A program made the position numbers and the translations under genes. A DNA stretch of 64,000 nucleotides from G963675935 sp963675935 (GTDB lineage: Bacteria; Planctomycetota; Planctomycetia; Pirellulales; Thermoguttaceae): NCBI GenBank assembly GCA_963675935.2, contig CAXXPV010000003.1, forward strand, positions 930,001 through 994,000, in the 5' to 3' direction. Position 1 is the first letter of the stretch. The number at the start of each line of letters is the position of its first letter. The notes beneath the pieces were generated by a model, which searched no databases, was not told the origin of the DNA, and worked only from the letters and a program-made list of their open reading frames with translations. Below, one piece after another: positions 41,542 to 50,996 of the stretch.

Positions 41542-42625
41542 TCGCCTTTGCGATGGCCGAAACGGCAAGATAGGCCAGGGCGCCGATGCCGGCGGCAACC
41601 GGAATGGTGAGAATCCAGGCCCAAACGATATTGAGTGTCATCCCCCATCGGACGGAGTTGATTCGCCGCATGGCGCCGAAGCCGACGATCGAGCCGGCAA
41701 TAGTGTGGGTGGTGCTGACGGGAATGCCGGCCATGGAAGTGGCGAAAAGCGTTACGGCGGCGCCCGACTCGGCGCAAAAGCCGCCGAAGGGGTCCAGCTT
41801 GGTGATTTTCGAGCCCATAGTCTTCACGATGCGCCAGCCGCCCAGTAGGGTGCCGAGGCCCATGGCGGCGTAGCAGATCAGCTCCATCCAGGGCAGAATT
41901 TCGATGGGTTTCTTTTGCCAGATGCAGAGGGCCAGGGCGATGATGCCCATGGTTTTTTGGGCATCATTGCTTCCGTGGCCCAAGCTGTAGAGGGCAGCGG
42001 AGAGCAGTTGCCCCTTCCGGAACAAAAAATCGACGCGACGCGGCGTAGCCCGGTGAAACAGCCAAGTCATGGCGACGCCCATGACGAAGCCGAGCACCAT
42101 TCCAATGAGCGGCGAAAGGACGATGAAGGCGGCGATTTTGAGCAGTCCGCTGCTAATCACGGCATCGGGGCCTGCCTTGGTGAACCCCGCTCCAGCCAGC
42201 GCGCCGATCAGGGCGTGCGACGAACTGGTGGGCAGCCCCCAATACCACGTGATAAGATTCCAGATAATGGCGCCCAATAGAGCGCTGAGAATCAGGGGAA
42301 TATCGACGAATTCCTGCCGCACGACGCCCGTGCCGATGGTCATGGCCACGTGGGTGCCAAAGACATAAGCGGCCACGAAGTTGAAAAACGCGGCCCAAAC
42401 CACGGCCTGCAACGGCGACAACACCCGGGTCGATACGACCGTGGCAATCGAGTTGGCCGCGTCGTGGATGCCGTTGGTGAAGTCGAAGCCGAGCGCAAGA
42501 GCGATGACGACCGTGACCAGGATCGGTGCATGAAATGCGACATCGGCCACATGGAAGCCCATGAAGCCGATTCCCCAGACGGCGAATCCGACGGCCAGAA
42601 GTCCCCAAATCCACTCGCGATTCAT
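41537..42625 (-). CDS. Inorganic phosphate transporter, PiT family
   Basis: The hallmark GFDFTNGIHDAANSIATVVSTRVL is near residue 45, and the second copy, SLGHGSNDAQKTMGIIAL, near 215. Together with GLPTSSSHALIGALAG and GIPVSTTHTIAGSIVGFG they give the inverted-repeat PiT fold. The protein (362 aa) moves phosphate with a cation across the inner membrane. The DUF47 gene lies 4 bases upstream on the same strand, the normal PiT partner arrangement. Confidence 0.92.
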   Translation of the reverse strand: MNREWIWGLLAVGFAVWGIGFMGFHVADVAFHAPILVTVVIALALGFDFTNGIHDAANSIATVVSTRVLSPLQAVVWAAFFNFVAAYVFGTHVAMTIGTGVVRQEFVDIPLILSALLGAIIWNLITWYWGLPTSSSHALIGALAGAGFTKAGPDAVISSGLLKIAAFIVLSPLIGMVLGFVMGVAMTWLFHRATPRRVDFLFRKGQLLSAALYSLGHGSNDAQKTMGIIALALCIWQKKPIEILPWMELICYAAMGLGTLLGGWRIVKTMGSKITKLDPFGGFCAESGAAVTLFATSMAGIPVSTTHTIAGSIVGFGAMRRINSVRWGMTLNIVWAWILTIPVAAGIGALAYLAVSAIAKAM

Positions 42626-42628
42626 AGC

Positions 42629-43252
42629 TCAGGCGTTCTCCACCACAATCCCCTCGATCACGTGGGCGACGTCCTCCGCCGCGTCCATCGACAACTCGAT
42701 GAGGTCGATGATCTCCTTCCACTTCATCACCATCAGCGGATTTTCGCAATTCTTGAAAATCGAGGCCAAGGCGATGTGGTGCAGGCGATCTCCCAGATTT
42801 TCCAATCGTTGGATTTCGATGCAGTGCTCGCGCACGCGATTTTTTTTGTGCAGGAATCGCAGTTCATGGACGGCGGCCTGAACGGCCTTCGCCAGATCGA
42901 CCACCACCTTGCCCATGGCACACACCTCGGGAAGAACCTCCCCCACCTCGTAAATCGCGATGCGTCGGGCGGCGTCGTCGAGATAATCGACGATCTCGTC
43001 CAGGGCCAGAATCAACCGCCGAAGGTCGCCGCGATCCAGCGGCGTGATGAACGAGCGGTGGAGCAGTTCCATCGACTCGTGGGTGACCCGATCGGCCTCA
43101 TGTTCCAGTTCCTTGAGCCGCCGGGACGACTCCTTGGCGTCGCTCGACGACTCGAGAAACCGGCAGAAGCACTCGGCGGCGTGGACCAAAATCTCGGTGT
43201 CGCGGTCGAAGTAGTCGAAAAATTTGGTGTTTTTGGGAAGAAAATTGAACAT
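42629..43252 (-). CDS. DUF47/PhoU-like phosphate transport regulator
   Basis: The protein (207 aa, MFNFLPKNTKFFDYFDRD) has the all-helical PhoU-like pattern. KELEHEADRVTHESMELLHRSFITPLDRGDLRRL, and ALDEIVDYLDDAARRI with its E/D metal-binding helices, are typical. DUF47 proteins are paired with PiT transporters and are thought to control uptake. The start at 43252 is preferred to the longer frame to 43282. Confidence 0.88.
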   Translation of the reverse strand: MFNFLPKNTKFFDYFDRDTEILVHAAECFCRFLESSSDAKESSRRLKELEHEADRVTHESMELLHRSFITPLDRGDLRRLILALDEIVDYLDDAARRIAIYEVGEVLPEVCAMGKVVVDLAKAVQAAVHELRFLHKKNRVREHCIEIQRLENLGDRLHHIALASIFKNCENPLMVMKWKEIIDLIELSMDAAEDVAHVIEGIVVENA

Positions 43253-43362
43253 GCGAACCCTCGTTGTCGACAACGGAGCCAATCAATGTACACGACGGGG
43301 GGGATTGCCGCAAGGACGTGGTTCACCGGGCAGGAGAACCCAAAAAGTCGTTCCTCGTCGTT

Positions 43363-43425
43363 TGTAGTCCCGCCTTTAGGCGGAATTCAACCCCGAAAAC
43401 CGCCAAAAGGCGGAACTACGAACAA
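43363..43425. repeat. Hairpin repeat gtagtcccgcctttaggcgg
   Basis: gtttgtagtcccgcctttaggcgg and ccgccaaaaggcggaactacgaac form an inverted repeat with internal hairpins. Related ends appear at 45640-45835 and 62416-62622. It separates the methyltransferase from the DUF47 gene. Confidence 0.65.
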
Positions 43426-43441
43426 CTTTGCAGATTTCCTG

Positions 43442-44083
43442 TTACTTCGCGCCCGCCATCGCCTTCACCACCGGACGCCGCATCAGACAGGACCAGCCGG
43501 GATACGAGATGTTCGGGTCGGCCGTCTCCAGCCGCGTCGGCCGAATGTGGATGAACTCGAAAAGCCGGCCCAACTCGTCGTGAATTTCGTCTTCGGTGAC
43601 GCGCGGCGGTCCGACGTCGTCGGCCGCGGCGGACGGCGCGCCCGCCAGGCAAAAATAATAGGAGCCGGGCTTGGTGACGTGCCAAAGCATGTCGAGATAC
43701 CGCTCGAGATTCGTCAGCCGAATCACATGATAGAGGCCGGCGTCGTAAACCAAATCGAACTGGCCGGCGGAAGAAGATTTCGCAAAGGTGAAGACGTCGT
43801 CTTGCACGAAACGGATCAGGGCGTCGTACTGCTCCGCACGCGATCGAGCCCGCTCGATGGCGATCGGCGAGCAGTCGATGGCCGTAACCTCGAAGCGTCG
43901 CCGGGCCAGGACGATGGCGTCGGCCCCCGTGCCGCAGCCGATCTCCAACACGGTTTGCGGACGCAATCGGTATTCGTCCAGTACGTGAGTCAGCTCGGCA
44001 TGGGGACGGCCGGAATCCCAAGGGGGGGTGCCTTCGCGGTAAATCGCTTCCCAATCCTCAATCGTGGCAGGTCTTTTTCTCAT
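43442..44083 (-). CDS. Class I SAM-dependent methyltransferase
   Basis: VLEIGCGTGADAIVLARRRFEVTAIDCSPIAIERA (residues about 44-78) is the S-adenosylmethionine site. FVQDDVFTF and FDLVYDAGLYHVI follow as motifs II and III. The N-terminus WEAIYREGTPPWDSGRP resembles the thiopurine methyltransferase-like group (Pfam TPMT). At 213 aa it is a single-domain enzyme. The substrate is unknown. It lies 2 bases after the next gene upstream (44086-45474), probably co-transcribed. Confidence 0.82.
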   Translation of the reverse strand: MRKRPATIEDWEAIYREGTPPWDSGRPHAELTHVLDEYRLRPQTVLEIGCGTGADAIVLARRRFEVTAIDCSPIAIERARSRAEQYDALIRFVQDDVFTFAKSSSAGQFDLVYDAGLYHVIRLTNLERYLDMLWHVTKPGSYYFCLAGAPSAAADDVGPPRVTEDEIHDELGRLFEFIHIRPTRLETADPNISYPGWSCLMRRPVVKAMAGAK

Positions 44084-44085
44084 GG

Positions 44086-45474
44086 CTACTTGTTAGTCTG
44101 ACCCGTCGCGTCGGCCTTGGCAAGAGGCCCCCGGTTGTCAGACTCCGCGAATTGCAGCGAATCAAGAATCGGCCTGTCGGCGTCGGCGAACCGCTCAAGC
44201 TTTTCCTGCTCGATCGTGAAGGTGAGCGCAACCTGACGGCCGTTCTCGTCGGCCACGTGGTAGTATATCCAGCGGATGGGCACTTCCGCCGACTTTGCGC
44301 CCGCGGCGCCGTTTACGACCACCCGCAAGATGCGGCGGTTCAGCGAATCGGTCATCTGCTTGGCCTCGACGAACTCGCCGAAGTTTTTGCCCAGGGCGTG
44401 CCGCACGTCTTCCTGATACGCTTCGAGCGAAACCAGTTTGTCAGGCGTTCCAGGTTGCAACGAAACGATGTTGCACTGGGCCGTCAAAGCGCCTTCGCGA
44501 ATCAGCCGCAGCAGGGCGCCGCCGGGGTCATCGCTGTTGAGATACCAAGAGCGGTCGTAGACGATCGTCCAGTGGTCGCGCGACGACTCGTAGTGGAGCC
44601 GGCTCTGCTCGAACGTCGGCTCGATGTTCAAGCCCGCAAGCTTCTCCTCGGCCAATTCCGGCGCGGACTCTTCCGGCGCGACAGTCATCTGCAAACGAAC
44701 CGTAACGTCGAAACCGGAGGCCACGTGGCTGATGCCGCGATCCTCCCGTGTCACCATCGCGAACCAGTCGATTCGCTTGGTTTTCAGGTCGAAACGATAC
44801 TTGCCCTTGAGTTCGATCCGTGTTTTCGTGTCGTTGACCGTCCCTTCGACATAGCCCGACAGCTCGACCCGGGCGACGGTTTTGGTGACTTCCTTCAGCG
44901 AACACCGCATCTCGCTACGCGTCGCGGCATCGAGGCCCAGCAAAGCCGCAACGACCTTTTTGGCCGGTCGCCACGATTCGCCAACCGCCACCGGATCGTC
45001 TGGCAGCAGATTGTCCAACAGGAGGCTGTTGCCTAAAATGTCGATTACCTCCAACTCGTCGCGGGTGAGAGGTTCCCGCACGGCGAACATATTGACGCCT
45101 TCCGGATCGATGGCCACGGCGACCAGCCGCCGCCGGTCGTCCAACGTGGGGTTATGGCCGCCGTCCTTAAACTTTGCGGCCGACTCGGCCTTTTCATAAA
45201 ATCGCACCGACCGGGGCTTTTCGCCCGTCGCGAGGGCTTTTTCGTGATAAACCAATCGGGCGACACCGCTCATGGGAACGCGCTGTTGTTTTCCCTCGAC
45301 TAATTCCTTGAAGTCGCCGCCGACCTCCATTAGCACGGCGACCCGATCGGTTTGGCCGGTTTTCCGCTCGCTGCGGAGGGTTTGGGGGGCTTTGGCGTCA
45401 TCGGCGAACGAGCCTGCGGCGGAGAAAGACGCAATATAGGCAATATACAGAAACGTAAAAATTGTTTTCTTCAT
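44086..45474 (-). CDS. Secreted hypothetical protein, 462 aa
   Basis: The signal peptide MKKTIFTFLYIAYIASFSAAGSFADD begins at ATG 45474, chosen over the longer frame to 45606 because it gives the signal directly. The mature protein has regular beta-rich segments (VAVLMEVGGDFKELVEGKQQRVPMSGVARLVY) and a second half with FEQSRLHYESSRDHWTIVYDRSWYL. No catalytic motif is seen. It may be a planctomycete envelope protein. Confidence 0.75.
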   Translation of the reverse strand: MKKTIFTFLYIAYIASFSAAGSFADDAKAPQTLRSERKTGQTDRVAVLMEVGGDFKELVEGKQQRVPMSGVARLVYHEKALATGEKPRSVRFYEKAESAAKFKDGGHNPTLDDRRRLVAVAIDPEGVNMFAVREPLTRDELEVIDILGNSLLLDNLLPDDPVAVGESWRPAKKVVAALLGLDAATRSEMRCSLKEVTKTVARVELSGYVEGTVNDTKTRIELKGKYRFDLKTKRIDWFAMVTREDRGISHVASGFDVTVRLQMTVAPEESAPELAEEKLAGLNIEPTFEQSRLHYESSRDHWTIVYDRSWYLNSDDPGGALLRLIREGALTAQCNIVSLQPGTPDKLVSLEAYQEDVRHALGKNFGEFVEAKQMTDSLNRRILRVVVNGAAGAKSAEVPIRWIYYHVADENGRQVALTFTIEQEKLERFADADRPILDSLQFAESDNRGPLAKADATGQTNK

Positions 45475-45639
45475 GGCCGTTTTGGAAAAATCGTCAAATT
45501 GAGGGCGAGAAATCCGGTAGTCGCTAGATCGACCGTTAAAGGCGGAAAAGTTTATCAGAAGATGGCAAAACAATAATTCCACCGAGGTAGACTTTTTATG
45601 GGCCAAAAGGACGTTTGGATGCGTATAGCAGGTTGTGGT

Positions 45640-45835
45640 GTTTGTAGTCCCGGCTTTAGCCGGAATTTTTCACCACCGTTTAGCCGGCGAACTTGTTCGC
45701 CGCGTTTTTGGCTGAAATTGCTACGGTTGGGGTGGCAGTTGTACTTCCATCCCCTGGAATTACTGCAAAATCAAGGTGGCAGTGCAACTGCCACCCCAAC
45801 AAGCCGCCTAAAGGCGGAACTACGAACATCCGGAG
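45640..45835. repeat. Composite of nested palindromes before the sigma factor gene
   Basis: The outer ends tttgtagtcccggctttagc (about 45640) and gccgcctaaaggcggaacta (about 45804) are inverted relatives of the 43363 repeat. Inside are a half copy of the tttagccggcgaac element (45678-45720) and a hairpin with arms ttggggtggcagttg and caactgccaccccaa. There is no gene in 45475-45928. Confidence 0.7.
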
Positions 45836-45928
45836 AAATTCGATTAATTTAGCAAGGTAGGGCTGGTAAAATTCGGCGGGCCGTGTATACTCAACAGTGT
45901 TGAGCTTCGCAGTCTGGAGGGAACCACG

Positions 45929-47599
45929 ATGCATACCGATTATCTCAATCCGGCGATCCGACAGCTCCGCGATCAGCAGGTGCGGTTTGCGCCCCGCGAA
46001 AAGAAAATCGAACAGGCCACGCAAGCCGAACGCCTGCTGGCCGAATTGGAGCCTGCCCGGGTCTATCCCTACGAGTATCTCTGCTACCGAATCACGAATT
46101 ACCGGCCCGAGTCGTATCCCGACCTGCGGCTATCGGGCCAAGAGGCCAGCCACGATCTACGGCTGTTCGTCGAAGACGTTTCCGACGCGGCCGGCGTACA
46201 GGCCGATGCCGCGGGCGAGCGGGTTTTGACGGTCGAGGAGCTTGCTCGGCAGTTCAATGTTTCGCAAAAAACCATTTCGCGGTGGCGGCAGCAAGGGCTG
46301 GTCAGCCGGCGGTTCGTGATGGACGGCCGCAAGCGCGTCGGATTCCTGCAAAGTTCCGTGGAGCGTTTCGTCGAACGGAACCAGGATCGGGTGCATCGCG
46401 GCTCGCAGTTCAGCCAATTGACCGATGCCGAGCGGGCGACGATCATCGAGCGAGGTCGTCGGCTCTCCCGCGCCGGCGGCAGTCCGGCCGACGTGGCGAA
46501 GCGTCTGGCGCGAAAGACCGGCCGCAGCGTCGAAACGGTTCGGTACACGCTCAAACAATTCGACCGCGATCATCCCGAGGCCGCGGTGTTTCCTGAAAAC
46601 GCGGGGCCGCTCGACTTGGACGCGCGGCGGAACATTTATCAGCAATATCGGCGCGGCGAGTCGGTCGAAACGCTGGCCGCACGGTTCCGTCGCACGCGAG
46701 CGAGCATTTATCGCATCATCTCCGAGATGCGCGCCCAGCAGATCATGGAATTGCCGCTTGATCATATTCCGAACGATTCGTTCGCGCGGGTGCGTTCGCA
46801 CAAGCGCGAGAACCAAATTATCGGAGAAATTCCCGAGTCGGAGCTTTCGTCGAAGAAGCCGCGGATGCCCGGCGGCTTGCCGCCGTATCTGGCGAGTCTC
46901 TACGAGGTGCCTTTGTTGAGCCGCCGGCAGGAAGCCCACTTGTTTCGCAAGATGAACTACTTGAAGTACAAGGCGGCGAGGCTTCGCGCCAAGCTCGATC
47001 CTAACCGGCCGAAGCGGCGTTTGATGGACAAGATCGAGCAGTTGCACGACGAGGCCGTGGCGACGAAAAACGAGATCATCCGTGCGAATCTGCGGCTGGT
47101 CGTGTCGATTGCCAAGCGGCATGTGACGCCGTCGCAAAACTTCTTCGAGTTGGTTAGCGACGGCAACATGTCGCTGATGCGCGCGGTCGAGAAGTTCGAC
47201 TATTCGCGGGGAAACAAGTTCAGCACGTACGCCAGTTGGGCGTTGATGAAGAACTTCGCGCGTTCCATTCCCGACGAACACCGCCACCAAGATCGGTATC
47301 GGACGAGCTACGAAGAGATGTTCACGACGGCGGAAGACGTTCGCGCCGATCCGTTCGAGGAGGAGACGGCTCAGACGCAGCGCGAAGCGCAGATTCAGAA
47401 GATACTCGACCGGCTCGACGAACGCGAGCAGCGGATCATTATCCGGCGTTTCGGCCTCAAACGCGGCGAGGAGCCGTTGACGCTCAAGGAGGTTGGCGCC
47501 GAGCTGGGCGTGACGAAGGAGCGGATTCGCCAGATCGAGGCCCGTGCGCTCGACAAGCTGCGCAAGGCCGCCGAGGAAGACCGGATTGAGGTGACGTAA
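45929..47599 (+). CDS. Sigma-70 family RNA polymerase sigma factor with extra HTH modules
   Basis: The 556-aa protein is far longer than usual. Residues about 95-145 (LTVEELARQFNVSQKTISRWRQQGL...VGFLQSSVERFV) are an excisionase/MerR-like HTH. Further HTH-like segments lie near 165-195 and 225-250 (YRRGESVETLAARFRRTRASIYRIISEM). Region 2 is clear: NEIIRANLRLVVSIAKRHV, FELVSDGNMSLMRAVEKFDYSRGNKFSTYASWAL. Region 4 ends the protein (LDEREQRIIIRRFGL, LTLKEVGAELGVTKERIRQIEARAL). Region 3 looks absent, and the WWIRQ part of region 2.4 is changed to SWALMKN. A strong ggaggg site precedes the ATG. Confidence 0.85.
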   Translation: MHTDYLNPAIRQLRDQQVRFAPREKKIEQATQAERLLAELEPARVYPYEYLCYRITNYRPESYPDLRLSGQEASHDLRLFVEDVSDAAGVQADAAGERVLTVEELARQFNVSQKTISRWRQQGLVSRRFVMDGRKRVGFLQSSVERFVERNQDRVHRGSQFSQLTDAERATIIERGRRLSRAGGSPADVAKRLARKTGRSVETVRYTLKQFDRDHPEAAVFPENAGPLDLDARRNIYQQYRRGESVETLAARFRRTRASIYRIISEMRAQQIMELPLDHIPNDSFARVRSHKRENQIIGEIPESELSSKKPRMPGGLPPYLASLYEVPLLSRRQEAHLFRKMNYLKYKAARLRAKLDPNRPKRRLMDKIEQLHDEAVATKNEIIRANLRLVVSIAKRHVTPSQNFFELVSDGNMSLMRAVEKFDYSRGNKFSTYASWALMKNFARSIPDEHRHQDRYRTSYEEMFTTAEDVRADPFEEETAQTQREAQIQKILDRLDEREQRIIIRRFGLKRGEEPLTLKEVGAELGVTKERIRQIEARALDKLRKAAEEDRIEVT

Positions 47600-47660
47600 T
47601 CAGCCACACCCCGTAGTAGGCTCACAGGAGCGTGCCTGCTACGTTCTATTCCGTGAACGA

Positions 47661-48608
47661 TTATTTTGCGCCAAACGCGGCGGATTCCCAGCCCCATGCC
47701 GGGTCGACGGGAATTCCCAGGTGGCGAAGCACAGTGGGAGGAATGGCCACGATGCCCCATTCGCCCCGCACGACTTCGTGCGGATAGCCGCCGCCGCTGG
47801 CGACGATGAAGACCGTTCGTTCTTCCGGCGTTTGACCGCCGTGCCCCTTGTTGATTCCGCCATGATCGGCGGTGAGCAGAACGAGCCAGTCTTCGTTGGC
47901 GAAGTTGGGACGTTTCCGCATGGCCGCAAGCACGGTTCCGATATGGGTATCGACCGTCTCAAGCATTTTCATGTATTCGGGACTCTGCGGGCCGTAGGTC
48001 TTCGAGTGGCCTGCGCCGTCGAGTTCGTCGAATTGCAGGAACACCACGGCTGGGTTTCGGTCGCCAAGCAACAATTTGGCGCACTTTTGCGCTACCACAG
48101 TGTCGCTGCCGCCATCCTGATAGTCGGCGTCGGATAAGATAATGCTGTTGATCGGTCCCCAATTGACGATCGAAGCGAGCCGGCAATTCGGATACTTCTC
48201 CTTGATCCGGGTGAAAAAATGAGGGTAGCCGACGTTCTTCCCATCGACGATTCGTTTGAGGTTGGGATTTTTAAAATCATTGTCGGGTATCCGATGCTTA
48301 TTGAGCCACACGCCTGTGAGAATACTCGCCCAGCCCGGTCCGCTGATGGTGAGCTGCTGAGTCTTCGTGCCCAATTTTCCGCCGCTATAAGCGCAATAGC
48401 AAACCGATCCGTTTTGAATGAGCGATTTGATGTTGGTGGCTTTGGCGGCCTGTAGGGCGTCGGAGCGGCAGCCGTCGATGCCGATGACCAAGACATGTTT
48501 GTCACTGAAGGGGGCGGCCGCGTCGGCAGCCCGAACGAAGGAATGCCCCATCGCGGCCAACACAACGAATGATGCAATCGCACATACGCGGAACATCCAG
48601 TTCTTCAT
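47661..48608 (-). CDS. Secreted alkaline-phosphatase-superfamily phosphodiesterase
   Basis: A signal peptide (MKNWMFRVCAIASFVVLAAMGHSFVRAAD) starts at ATG 48608. The mature protein has VLVIGIDGCRSDAL (first metal Asp), TISGPGWASILTGVW (nucleophile Ser), FLQFDELDGAGHSKTYG and LLTADHGGINKGHGG (metal-binding Asp/His). This places it in the nucleotide pyrophosphatase/phosphodiesterase group of the alkaline phosphatase superfamily. 315 aa. The substrate is unknown. It stands alone. Confidence 0.85.
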   Translation of the reverse strand: MKNWMFRVCAIASFVVLAAMGHSFVRAADAAAPFSDKHVLVIGIDGCRSDALQAAKATNIKSLIQNGSVCYCAYSGGKLGTKTQQLTISGPGWASILTGVWLNKHRIPDNDFKNPNLKRIVDGKNVGYPHFFTRIKEKYPNCRLASIVNWGPINSIILSDADYQDGGSDTVVAQKCAKLLLGDRNPAVVFLQFDELDGAGHSKTYGPQSPEYMKMLETVDTHIGTVLAAMRKRPNFANEDWLVLLTADHGGINKGHGGQTPEERTVFIVASGGGYPHEVVRGEWGIVAIPPTVLRHLGIPVDPAWGWESAAFGAK

Positions 48609-48901
48609 GGATAGCAACTTTCTTGAGTGGCATTTGGCGGCGCGATCGACCGTCGGAAAGAGCAGGGCGACACGGCGGCATTTTTCGTGGGAAGCGTCAT
48701 TCCGCACGGCATGCAAGCTCGCCGGCAAAACAAAAACGCATGTTGGGCGGGAATTTGCCAATTTACAAGTGCTACGACGCGGCATCAAGCTGCCGCAGCT
48801 TAAAATTGATCGAAAATTGCCCCCCCCAAAAAAAGATGGGGGCCTCCAGTCTCCGATTTGGTGCGGATTTTGGTATGGTGCAAGTCCACAGTCGCCGTAA
48901 G

Positions 48902-48975
<74 letters not shown>

Positions 48976-49169
48976 ATGTACGTTTTTCTCGAAGAAAACG
49001 CTATGTTATTGATTTTTCTGACACCTGCGGTAGTCTGACTACACCTACCCTACACCGTGACACCAGTGAGACTACCGCACTTTCGCACTGTTTGACACCT
49101 GACACCAACTACCACCGGATCGACTTCAACTTCAGGACACCAGCCACATCCAGTAGCAAAGGCTGCCGT

Positions 49170-50534
49170 TTGGAACGCCCCGCCAAGCCACGGCCTGACT
49201 CCCCACTTTACCCTCACCCAAGCGGGCAATGGGCCCGCAGGTTCGGTCGGGAAACCAGGTATTTCGGGCCTTGGGAAAACCCCGAAGGAGCCGAAAAGGC
49301 TTATCAGGACTACATTTCCAACCAGTGTACCAAAACGATACGCCGTGGCAAGGTGGGTGAAGATTCCGAGACGCCAAAGAAGCCGCGAAAGAACTATCCG
49401 CTGTGGCCTCATCCGACCGGCCAATGGGCCAAAAAGATCAATGGCACGACCTACTACTTCGGACGGTGGGCCGATCCTGATGGGGCTGAAGAAAAGTACA
49501 AACGCGAACGGGACGATCTCGAAGCCGGCCGAGTTCCCCGCGATCGCCAGTTGACAGGCTGCACCATCAAGGCTGTTTGCGACAAATTCTTGGAGCAGAA
49601 ACGGCGCGGGCTGCCAACGGGGGATATCCGCCAACGGTCGATTGACGACTATGAACGAACGTGTGCAAAGATCACATGCACTTTCAGCGAAAACCGTCTG
49701 GTTGAAGATTTGACGCCGGAGGATTTTGCCCGTCTGCGTGGGGAAATGGCTGAGAACTGGGGGCCGGTGCGTCTTGGCAATGAGGTCATCCGAATCCGTT
49801 GCGTCTTCAAGTTCGCGTTTGACTGGGGGCTGATCGCCACGCCAATTCGCTATGGTGGCGGTTTCAGCAAGCCCAAAGCCGCCGTGTTGAGACGTGAGCG
49901 GCAAAAGAAGGGCAAGTGGATGTTTACGCCGGAACAGATCCGGGCAGTCTTGCTCAAGGCCAACAAGACCATGAAAGCGATGATCTTATTGGGAATCAAT
50001 TGCGGATTTGGAAACGAGGACTGTGCCACCCTGCCTTTGAATGTGCTCGATATGAAGCGAGGCTGGGTTGACTATGCGAGGCCGAAGACGGCCGTTGAAC
50101 GTGCGTGTCCTCTTTGGCAAGAGACGATTGACGCCTTGAGGGACTATTTGGCCGACAGGCCAAGGACCACAAGCGAAGAAGCCAAGGGGCTTGTCTTTCT
50201 CACTCAAACCGGCCTGGGGTGGTCCGACGGCACTCGACGGAATCCGGTGACGAAGGAGTTCACGAAGATTCTGGAGAATCTCAAGATTAAACGCCTCGGC
50301 CTAAGTTTCTATGCGCTACGCCACACATTTTATACCGTGGGAGAATATTGCAAAGACAAAGACGCCTTGGAGTACATCATGGGGCACGCCGCTGATGGAG
50401 CAGATATGCGGCCGTTCTACCGAGAAGAGACTTGGAACAGTCGGTTATCCTCGAACCACAATACGTCGCCCGAAGCAAGGCTGTTTGCATGGAGCCACCG
50501 ACCGATTTCAGCCCTTTGGGCATCGTTCTTCTGA
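49170..50534 (+). CDS. Planctomycete-type tyrosine integrase, probably with damaged C-terminus
   Basis: The frame is open from 48948, but a TTG at 49170 with aaagg upstream gives a better start (MERPAKPRPDSPLYPHPSGQW). Two copies of a P.SGQWA.....YFG.W.. module, near residues 12-30 and 78-100, open the protein. The core-binding domain follows, then the catalytic domain. FYALRHTFYT holds the second Arg (with Tyr for the usual His), YIMGHA the His and MRPFYREE the Tyr. The first catalytic Arg appears as Gly in GINCGFGNEDCATLP. The last 30 residues overlap an antisense recombinase fragment, so the natural tail is lost. Confidence 0.8.
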   Translation: MERPAKPRPDSPLYPHPSGQWARRFGRETRYFGPWENPEGAEKAYQDYISNQCTKTIRRGKVGEDSETPKKPRKNYPLWPHPTGQWAKKINGTTYYFGRWADPDGAEEKYKRERDDLEAGRVPRDRQLTGCTIKAVCDKFLEQKRRGLPTGDIRQRSIDDYERTCAKITCTFSENRLVEDLTPEDFARLRGEMAENWGPVRLGNEVIRIRCVFKFAFDWGLIATPIRYGGGFSKPKAAVLRRERQKKGKWMFTPEQIRAVLLKANKTMKAMILLGINCGFGNEDCATLPLNVLDMKRGWVDYARPKTAVERACPLWQETIDALRDYLADRPRTTSEEAKGLVFLTQTGLGWSDGTRRNPVTKEFTKILENLKIKRLGLSFYALRHTFYTVGEYCKDKDALEYIMGHAADGADMRPFYREETWNSRLSSNHNTSPEARLFAWSHRPISALWASFF

Positions 50535-50584
50535 TGCAGCGAGGACACCCGACAATAACAGGCAATTGTAGCATTCGTGGAATC
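50417..50584 (-). pseudogene. Serine recombinase N-terminal fragment
   Basis: On the minus strand the frame reads ATIACYCRVSSLHQKNDAQR, then EIGRWLHANSLASGDVLWFE. This is the start of a resolvase-type catalytic domain with the Ser of CRVSS. It stops after about 50 residues. It overlaps the integrase 3' end in antisense. The rest of 50585-50996 holds no gene. Confidence 0.7.
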
Positions 50585-50996
50585 CGATTTCAGGTCCCAC
50601 TTATACGCCAGCCTGCCATTAAGAGTAAAGGCTTTCTGGCAGATCATCCTACCCCTCTTAAATTTGCAAATTCGCGGAAAAATCACCGCGAACAAACAAG
50701 AACCCTACTTGGCAGAACACCCCTTAATAGTGGCCTGGTGGGCTACGGACCACCCACATTGCTGTTCTCCTAGATGCTGCACCCATCCTGCCACTGGCGT
50801 AGTGCGAAAAAACGACTAAAATCGATGATATTAAACATTGCGCCGTCCTGACGCCGGAAGAACCAAGGCATTAGGTACGTTCCCCTCTCCAAAAATCCGG
50901 ATCGTCTCAGGCTGCGCTGTTTTTCCGAGTTGATCGAGGTTGCCATCTCCAGCGGATACCCGGGGTTTTGTGGTTTTGGATATTTCAGGAACAATC

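Noticed and set aside
42350..44101. A 583-residue open frame on the plus strand
   Set aside because: It is antisense across three supported genes (phosphate transporter, DUF47 protein, methyltransferase) and the repeat between two of them, so it cannot be a real protein.
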